10,918 nt of DNA from JBFKAV01 sp041621405 (GTDB lineage: Bacteria; Pseudomonadota; Alphaproteobacteria; Rhodobacterales; Rhodobacteraceae), in contig JBFKAV010000123.1 in assembly GCA_041621405.1 (NCBI GenBank), positions 1-10,918 on the forward strand. Reading direction: 5' to 3'. This document shows, piece after piece, positions 6,753-10,918 of the stretch. The notes under the pieces were generated by a model. It was not told the origin of the DNA, did not search any database, and worked only from the letters and a program-made list of their open reading frames with translations. The position numbers were made by a program, and so were the translations under genes. How positions within the stretch are numbered: position 1 is the stretch's first letter; the number at the start of each line of letters is the position of its first letter.

Positions 6753-7217
6753 TCATGCCGCTCTAACGGGCAGCGGCGCGTCGCGCTTGACCCGTTCCAT
6801 AACGATCTGGCTCTGCACCCGGCTGACCGCTGGATGCGGCAGCAGCACCTGCTGGACCAGGCGGTTCAGGGCCGAGAGGTCGGCGCAATAGACGCGCAAC
6901 AGGTAATCGGCCTCTCCGGTCAGCGTCCAGGCGCCGACGATCTCGGGCTGGGCCCGGGTGACGCGCACGAAGTCGCGCGCGTTCTGCTCGGTGTGGGTCG
7001 CCATCACGATCCGGATGAAGGCCTCGACCGCGAGGCCGAGCTTCTCGGCAGAGAGCTCGGCGCGGTAGCCGCGGATCAGGCCCTCGGCCTCGAGCCGCTG
7101 GCGGCGGCGGCCGGCCTGGCTGGGCGAGAGGTTGAGCTTTTCGCCGAGCTCCTGGCTGGTGAGCTGGGCGTCCTTCTGCAGCAGCGCGAGGAGGCGGGCG
7201 TCGGTGCTGTCGAGCAT
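6753..7217 (-). CDS. Lrp/AsnC-family transcriptional regulator
   Basis: A DNA-binding regulator of 154 residues, the normal family size. The N-terminal helix-turn-helix covers about 3-52, beginning LDSTDARLLALLQKDAQLT, with the recognition helix in LSPSQAGRRRQRLEAEGLI (30-48). The RAM ligand-binding domain follows (about 62-145), with GAWTLTGEADYLLRVY at 95-110 marking the effector pocket. It probably binds an amino acid or related metabolite. The start at 7215-7217 (MLDSTDARLL) is preferred to one at 7268 because family homology begins there and GGGA lies about 10 bases upstream. It is divergent from 4-hydroxyphenylpyruvate dioxygenase, which points to control of tyrosine breakdown and probably autoregulation (inference). 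Confidence 0.92.
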   Translation of the reverse strand: MLDSTDARLLALLQKDAQLTSQELGEKLNLSPSQAGRRRQRLEAEGLIRGYRAELSAEKLGLAVEAFIRIVMATHTEQNARDFVRVTRAQPEIVGAWTLTGEADYLLRVYCADLSALNRLVQQVLLPHPAVSRVQSQIVMERVKRDAPLPVRAA

Positions 7218-7352
7218 TATGCGGAGTTCCCGCGTCAAGCTTATGATTGGCGCGCGATTTGTGCGCACTTCTGCAAAATCATTCCCCTATTTGCGCGGCT
7301 TTCGCAAGGGACTTGCGGTAGACTCCGCGCAAGCGAACAGGAGGACTTTGCC
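7218..7352. promoter_or_regulatory. Divergent lrp-hpd control region with inverted TTGCG half-sites
   Basis: This 135-bp gap serves both genes. Seen: TTGCG (7291-7295) and CGCAA (7303-7307) form an inverted repeat with a 7-bp spacer. CTTGCG (7312-7317) and CGCAAG (7328-7333) form a second with a 10-bp spacer. GTGCGCAC (7261-7268) is a further short palindrome, flanked by TTTG and CAAA. The second pair encloses TAGACT (7319-7324), a possible -10 box with no good -35. Multiple half-sites at roughly helical spacing suit an Lrp-type octamer (family knowledge). The dioxygenase ribosome site AGGAGGA (7339-7345) ends the region. Confidence 0.5.
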
Positions 7353-8453
7353 ATGGGACCTTTCCCGCACGACGCCCCGCGCGCCAAGATTTCCAAGGAC
7401 AACCCCGCCGGAACCGACGGCTTCGAATGGGTGGAATTCGCCCATCCCGAACCGGACAAGCTGCGCGAGCTGTTTGAACGGATGGGCTATGCGCTGACCG
7501 CCCGGCACAAGACCAAGGCGGTCGAGCTCTGGCAGCAGGGCGACATCACCTATGTGCTGAACGCCGAGCCGGGCAGCCACGCGATGCGCTTCGTGGAGGA
7601 GCACGGGCCCTGCGCGCCGTCGATGGCCTGGCGGGTGGTGGATGCCAAGCACGCCTACGAGCACGCGGTGAAGAACGGCGCCGAGCCCTACGAGGCGGAG
7701 GACCGGGTGATCGACCTGCCCGCGATCGTCGGCATTGGCGGCAGCCTGATCTACTTCACCGACAAGTACCGTGACGCGAACCCCTACGATGCCGACTTCG
7801 AGTGGGTCGCCGAACCCAAGCCCGAGGGCGTCGGCTTCTATTACCTCGACCACCTGACCCACAACGTCCACAAGGGCAACATGGACGTGTGGTTCAAGTT
7901 CTACGGCGACCTGTTCAACTTCCACCAGATCCGGTTCTTCGACATCGAGGGCAAGTATACTGGCCTCCACAGCCGCGCGCTGACCTCGCCCTGCGGGCGG
8001 ATCCGGATCCCGATCAACGAGGACCGGGGCGAAAGGGGCCAGATCGTCGAATACCTCAAGCGCTACAAGGGCGAGGGCATCCAGCACATCGCCGTCGGGA
8101 CCGAGGACATCTACGCCGCGACCGATGCCATCGCCGGGCGCGGGATCAAGTTCATGCCGGCTCCGCCCGCGGCCTACTACGAGATGAGCCACGAGCGGGT
8201 GCCGGGGCACGAGGAGCCGCTCGACGAGATGGCCAAGCACGGCATCCTGATCGACGGCGAAGGGGTCGTGGACGGCGGCGAGACGAAGATCCTGTTGCAG
8301 ATCTTCTCGAAGACGGTGATCGGCCCGATCTTCTTCGAGTTCATCCAGCGGAAGGGCGACGATGGCTTCGGCGAGGGCAACTTCAAGGCGCTCTTCGAGT
8401 CGATCGAGGCCGACCAGATCGCCCGCGGCGTGCTGAAGCCCGACGCGGCCTGA
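7353..8453 (+). CDS. hpd: 4-hydroxyphenylpyruvate dioxygenase
   Basis: Non-haem Fe(II) enzyme that converts 4-hydroxyphenylpyruvate and O2 to homogentisate and CO2, the second step of tyrosine breakdown, in the cytoplasm. The 366 residues are full length. The facial triad is complete: His167 in LDHLTHNV, His245 in GIQHIAVG and Glu329 in FFEFIQRKGDDGFGEGN. The C-terminal half is very close in wording to the Pseudomonas enzyme, including FDIEGKYTGL, RIRIPINE, APPAAYYEM and FKALFESIE. The N-terminal vicinal-oxygen-chelate domain (about 22-150) is present but not metal-binding, as usual. The ATG at 7353-7355 follows AGGAGGA with 7 bases between; the frame is open far upstream but homology starts after this ATG. 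No homogentisate dioxygenase or fumarylacetoacetase is next to it; the following gene is convergent. Probably controlled by the divergent Lrp/AsnC regulator. Confidence 0.97.
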   Translation: MGPFPHDAPRAKISKDNPAGTDGFEWVEFAHPEPDKLRELFERMGYALTARHKTKAVELWQQGDITYVLNAEPGSHAMRFVEEHGPCAPSMAWRVVDAKHAYEHAVKNGAEPYEAEDRVIDLPAIVGIGGSLIYFTDKYRDANPYDADFEWVAEPKPEGVGFYYLDHLTHNVHKGNMDVWFKFYGDLFNFHQIRFFDIEGKYTGLHSRALTSPCGRIRIPINEDRGERGQIVEYLKRYKGEGIQHIAVGTEDIYAATDAIAGRGIKFMPAPPAAYYEMSHERVPGHEEPLDEMAKHGILIDGEGVVDGGETKILLQIFSKTVIGPIFFEFIQRKGDDGFGEGNFKALFESIEADQIARGVLKPDAA

Positions 8454-8459
8454 GCCGCG
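8444..8459. terminator. Hairpin over the hpd stop codon in an 18-bp convergent gap
   Basis: CGCGGC (8444-8449), loop CTGA containing the stop codon, GCCGCG (8454-8459). The 3' ends of the dioxygenase and the flavoprotein genes are only 18 bp apart. There is no T-run, so it is at best a weak bidirectional terminator. Confidence 0.3.
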
Positions 8460-8471
8460 CCGGGAGAGCCG

Positions 8472-9632
8472 TCAGAAGATCTTCGCAACCGGCAGGCCGA
8501 GCGCGAGGGCGCCGGCGTATTCCGCCTGCGGTCCCTGCTGGAGCGGGTGGAAGCGCGCGCCCTGGATGTCGCGGAACCTGCGCTCGAGGCCGGTCTTGCG
8601 CAGGAAGGCCGCACCGCCGGCGAGCTCCATCGCCAGTTCCACCACGCGGATCGCGTTCTCGGCGACCAGCGTCCGGCCGATCATCACCTCGTTGACGCTT
8701 TCGGCCGAGGGCTCGTTCCGCTCGGCCTCGGCCACCATCGCGGCGTGGGCGAGCTCGGCGGTACGATGGGCGACCTCGAGCCGCCCGGCGAGCCTCAGCT
8801 TGTGCGGGTCGGCCGGCCGCTTCCTGGCGAGGCCGAGCGCGATCTCGCGGGCGCTGTCGGCGACGCCGAGATAGGCGCCGTAGATTAGCGGGAACGCGAG
8901 CGTCGCGATGATCTGAAACAGCGGGTGCCACTCGCCGGCCTTGCGCTTCAGCGCAACCGCCGCCTCGGGCACCACGTAGCCGTCGATCACCACCTCGTGC
9001 GAGCCCGTGCCGCGCATGCCCATCGCGCGCCAGGTCTCCTCGATCCTCACCTCTGGGGCCGTCATCGGCACGCCGAAGTGGAGAACGGATTTCTCGCCGT
9101 CCTCCTCGAGCACGGCCGAGGTCATGAACAGGTTCGCCGCCGGCGAGCCCGAGGCGAAGATCTTCCGCGCTTCGATCCGGTAGCCGCCGTCGACCTTCTC
9201 GGCCTTGCCCGAGCCGCCGATCCAGTCGGACCCGCCGCTGGAGAGCAGGATGATGCGCTCGGCGGCGATCCGCTTCAGGAGCGGCTCGACCGCCGCCAGC
9301 TTCTGGTGCCGCCAGCGCCAGGCCGGCACGGCCACCTGGTGGGTGTGCATCGAGAAGGCAAGCGCCGTCGACCCGCAGGAGCGCCCGATCTCGCGGAGCA
9401 TCTCGGCGAGCTCGGCCACACCGGCCCCGCCGCCCCCGAGCTCGCGCGGGACCCCGGCCTCGACCAGGCCCGCCTCGCGCAGGAGGACGTAGTTCTCGGC
9501 GACGAAGCGGTCCTCCGCATCCGCCCTGTCGGCGGCCGCGGCGATGTCGTCTGAAAGGCCGCGGGCGCGGTCCTTCGGGGTGTCGCCGGCTGACGCATCC
9601 TTGGCCCCGATCTTCATGTTCAGCGCTGGCAT
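8472..9632 (-). CDS. Acyl-CoA-dehydrogenase-like flavoprotein lacking the usual catalytic Glu motif
   Basis: A 386-residue member of the acyl-CoA dehydrogenase fold. Seen: N-terminal helical domain (about 25-125) with LREAGLVEAGVPRELGG, middle beta domain (about 127-225) with ILLSSGGSDWIGGSG and WRAMGMRGTGSHEVVIDGYVVPE (201-223), and a C-terminal helical domain. The C-terminus carries RDIQGARFHPL (354-364) instead of the YEGT segment that holds the catalytic glutamate in short- and medium-chain enzymes. This resembles the type-2 C-terminal group, which includes flavin-dependent monooxygenases of the DszC/SfnC kind, so it may be an oxygenase or an atypical dehydrogenase. The ATG at 9630-9632 has GGGAGG 7 bases upstream and starts the homologous part; a more upstream in-frame start at 9800 would overlap the next gene. 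It is divergent from an HxlR-type regulator, which probably controls it. Confidence 0.85.
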   Translation of the reverse strand: MPALNMKIGAKDASAGDTPKDRARGLSDDIAAAADRADAEDRFVAENYVLLREAGLVEAGVPRELGGGGAGVAELAEMLREIGRSCGSTALAFSMHTHQVAVPAWRWRHQKLAAVEPLLKRIAAERIILLSSGGSDWIGGSGKAEKVDGGYRIEARKIFASGSPAANLFMTSAVLEEDGEKSVLHFGVPMTAPEVRIEETWRAMGMRGTGSHEVVIDGYVVPEAAVALKRKAGEWHPLFQIIATLAFPLIYGAYLGVADSAREIALGLARKRPADPHKLRLAGRLEVAHRTAELAHAAMVAEAERNEPSAESVNEVMIGRTLVAENAIRVVELAMELAGGAAFLRKTGLERRFRDIQGARFHPLQQGPQAEYAGALALGLPVAKIF

Positions 9633-9751
9633 CTTGGTGCCTCCCTGCAATTTCACTGCGGACAGGATCGGCAACCGGTGCCTTAGGCTCAAGTTCTGTA
9701 TCTGTACCGGCGCTTCCGATCCCGGTATGATGTCGGCGAAGGGAGGTGGGG
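9633..9751. promoter_or_regulatory. Divergent control region between the flavoprotein and HxlR genes
   Basis: This 119-bp gap has ribosome sites at both ends: GGGAGG on the minus strand near 9640-9645 and GGGAGG on the plus strand at 9741-9746. TATGAT (9726-9731) is a likely -10 box for the regulator. TTGAGC on the minus strand (about 9687-9692), with GATCCT 17 bases on, could serve the flavoprotein. CTGTATCTGTA (9696-9706), a tandem CTGTA, lies between the two and ends in GTAC, a plausible regulator site. CCGGT (9675-9679) and ACCGG (9706-9710) form a wider inverted repeat. Confidence 0.45.
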
Positions 9752-10444
9752 ATGGCCGAGCGCGGTGGTTATGGCCAGTTCTGTCCCGTGGCAATGGCAT
9801 CGGAAATCCTCTGCACGCGCTGGACGCTGTTGATTTTGCGCGAGATGCTTGTCGGCTCGACCCGGTTCAACGACCTCAGGCGCGGCGTGCCGCGGATGTC
9901 GCCCTCGCTGCTGTCGAAGCGGCTGAAGGAGCTGGAGCAGGCAGGCGTGATCGTCCAGCAGACGGCGCCCGGAGGCGCGCCGGAATACCGGCTGACGCCG
10001 GCGGGCGAGGACTTGCGGCCGCTGGTTCTTGGCATTGGTTTCTGGGGCCAGAAATGGATCAAATCCGAGCTTTCGCTCAGGAATCTCGATCCGTCGCTGC
10101 TGATGTGGGACATGCGGCGGAACCTGAGGCCGGCATCGATCGTGCCGGGTCGGGTGACGATTCAGTTTCGCTACCACGACGTGTCTGCCCTGCGGCGCGA
10201 CTGGTGGCTGATCGTCGAGGGGTCGGCCGTCGATCTCTGCGCCATCGACCCGGGCCACGACATCGACCTGCTGATCACCGCCTCCCTGCGCAGCATGACC
10301 GCAGTCTGGATGGGACTCGCGAAACTGGCGCAGGAAGTCGCTGCCGGGCGGATCGAGATCGACGGTGAGCCGAGCCTCGCGCGCAGCATGGAGGGCTGGC
10401 TCGGTCTCAGCGCCTTCGCCGACGGGGTGCGCCGCGCGAGTTGA
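9752..10444 (+). CDS. HxlR-type winged-helix transcriptional regulator with extended C-terminal domain
   Basis: DNA-binding regulator of 230 residues. The winged helix fills about 10-105 and is typical of the HxlR family: CPVAMASEILCTRWTLLILRE, GSTRFNDLRRGVPRMSPSLLSKRLKELEQAGVI, then the wing PEYRLTPAGEDLRPLV. Cys11 and Cys21 are candidates for redox or electrophile sensing, as known for some HxlR members. Most HxlR proteins are about 100-150 residues; here a further ~120 residues (about 110-225) form an added alpha/beta domain resembling the SCP2-like or sterol-carrier fold seen in some long members, possibly a ligand pocket. The ATG at 9752 is preferred over an in-frame GTG at 9746 because the latter overlaps the GGGAGG ribosome site. 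It is divergent from the flavoprotein gene and only 4 bp from the convergent partial gene at its 3' end. Confidence 0.88.
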   Translation: MAERGGYGQFCPVAMASEILCTRWTLLILREMLVGSTRFNDLRRGVPRMSPSLLSKRLKELEQAGVIVQQTAPGGAPEYRLTPAGEDLRPLVLGIGFWGQKWIKSELSLRNLDPSLLMWDMRRNLRPASIVPGRVTIQFRYHDVSALRRDWWLIVEGSAVDLCAIDPGHDIDLLITASLRSMTAVWMGLAKLAQEVAAGRIEIDGEPSLARSMEGWLGLSAFADGVRRAS

Positions 10445-10448
10445 GGCG

Positions 10449-10918
10449 TCAGCCGTCCTCGCCGACCCGAAGCAGGATGTTCCGGCCGTTCTTCACCAGC
10501 CGCAGCTCGCGCTCCGAGATGGACGCGACCTGGCCGCCGTCGACCCGGTCGCCGACCTGGACCTTGACGTAGCGGCCCGACGGCAGCCGGACCAGCGCGC
10601 GGCGGTCGGCCGAGGAGCCGTAGATCCCGATGAGATTCACCTGGTTGAGGCGGATCGCGTTCTCAACCGTGGCCTGTTCGGCGACCGAGGCGCGGGTGGG
10701 AAGTCGCGGGCCGCTGGCGGGTGCCTCGGCAACGGCCGAGCCGGCGTCCGTCTCGCCGTCGGCTTCCGCCTCGGGATCATCGGCGACGACGGGCGGCGCG
10801 GCCGCGGCGGTGCGCGCGACGAAGCCCTGCGGGCGCGCGCGGGGGACGAGCGTCTCGGCGACCGCGAGATCGGTGGCGCCCTCGAAACTCGGTGCCGGCG
10901 CGGCGGCGGTTTCGGCCA
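10449..10918 (-). CDS. C-terminal part of a protein with a PilP/GspC-like terminal domain, cut by right edge
   Basis: The frame is open from the right edge to a stop at 10449-10451, giving 155 visible residues; the start lies outside the window. The first ~95 residues are a low-complexity Ala/Pro/Glu/Asp-rich linker, including PRARPQGF and a run rich in acidic residues. After ATVENAIRLNQ comes a compact beta-rich end: VNLIGIYGSSADRRALVRL, GRYVKVQVGDRVDGGQVASI and LRLVKNGRNILLRV. The pattern (regulated hydrophobic strands, VGDRVDGGQV turn) recalls the small domain of PilP and GspC secretion or pilus proteins, and similar ends occur on long hypothetical proteins of Rhodobacteraceae. This resemblance is from memory of the pattern and is unverified. 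An internal GTG near 10640 could look like a start but lies within the continuous frame. Confidence 0.65.
   Translation of the reverse strand, partial: AETAAAPAPSFEGATDLAVAETLVPRARPQGFVARTAAAAPPVVADDPEAEADGETDAGSAVAEAPASGPRLPTRASVAEQATVENAIRLNQVNLIGIYGSSADRRALVRLPSGRYVKVQVGDRVDGGQVASISERELRLVKNGRNILLRVGEDG

Noticed and set aside
3448..6891. Very long plus-strand open frame (1147 codons) opposite the MDR and Kef genes
   Set aside because: Its translation is rich in Arg, Glu, Asp, His and Gln with no family motifs. It is the antisense of two clearly recognisable proteins and results from the GC-rich third-codon bias.
7218..7268. Upstream start for the Lrp/AsnC gene at 7268
   Set aside because: Lrp/AsnC proteins begin just before LDxxDxxLL; the 17 added residues do not fit the family and would occupy the divergent promoter.
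6834..7352. Extension of the dioxygenase frame upstream to 6834
   Set aside because: It would run through the Lrp/AsnC gene and the promoter region; the ATG at 7353 has AGGAGGA and matches the family N-terminus.
9633..9800. Upstream start for the flavoprotein gene at 9800
   Set aside because: It would overlap the HxlR start and promoter; the ATG at 9632 has a good ribosome site and the family start.
1..10918. CRISPR array, tRNA, insertion sequence, att site or phage genes
   Set aside because: No regularly spaced repeats, cloverleaf, transposase or integrase motifs, or terminal inverted repeats were seen on either strand.

Overview
The window is a GC-rich, densely coded piece of bacterial chromosome. 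Its gene content and protein sequences fit an alphaproteobacterium, most likely of the Rhodobacteraceae. That placement is inferred from overall GC, protein resemblance and Shine-Dalgarno use; no rRNA or other marker is present. I see no tRNA, rRNA, CRISPR array, transposase, integrase, phage gene or toxin-antitoxin pair. Most of the window reads as ordinary housekeeping and catabolic chromosome, and I did not find a convincing undescribed multi-gene system.

Left part (1-2143, all minus strand): the N-terminal 338 residues of a ligase-associated DEXH-box DNA helicase run off the left edge. A 305-bp gene-free stretch follows, holding two near-perfect hairpins bracketed by a 7-bp long-range pairing. 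Then comes mazG, a two-domain nucleoside triphosphate pyrophosphohydrolase. Only 38 bp away and divergent is an M20-family amidohydrolase (2182-3345, plus).

Middle part (3424-7217, minus strand): a zinc-free MDR quinone-oxidoreductase-like enzyme, a Kef-type glutathione-gated K+ efflux antiporter with a C-terminal NAD-binding (KTN) domain, and a short Lrp/AsnC regulator. The MDR enzyme and the antiporter could both serve electrophile or redox stress, but 270 bp separates them and they need not be co-transcribed.

Right part (7218-10918): the Lrp/AsnC gene is divergent from 4-hydroxyphenylpyruvate dioxygenase, the tyrosine-to-homogentisate enzyme. The 135-bp gap between them carries inverted TTGCG/CGCAA half-sites, so the regulator probably controls the dioxygenase. 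An acyl-CoA-dehydrogenase-like flavoprotein that lacks the usual catalytic-Glu motif follows on the minus strand. It is divergent from an HxlR-type regulator with an unusually long C-terminal domain, a classic regulator/target pair. The right edge cuts a minus-strand protein whose visible C-terminus is a low-complexity Ala/Pro/Glu linker followed by a small beta-rich domain resembling PilP/GspC-type domains.

The best candidates for follow-up are the structured intergenic element at about 1179-1291, the half-site array at 7291-7333 and the atypical flavoprotein/HxlR pair.
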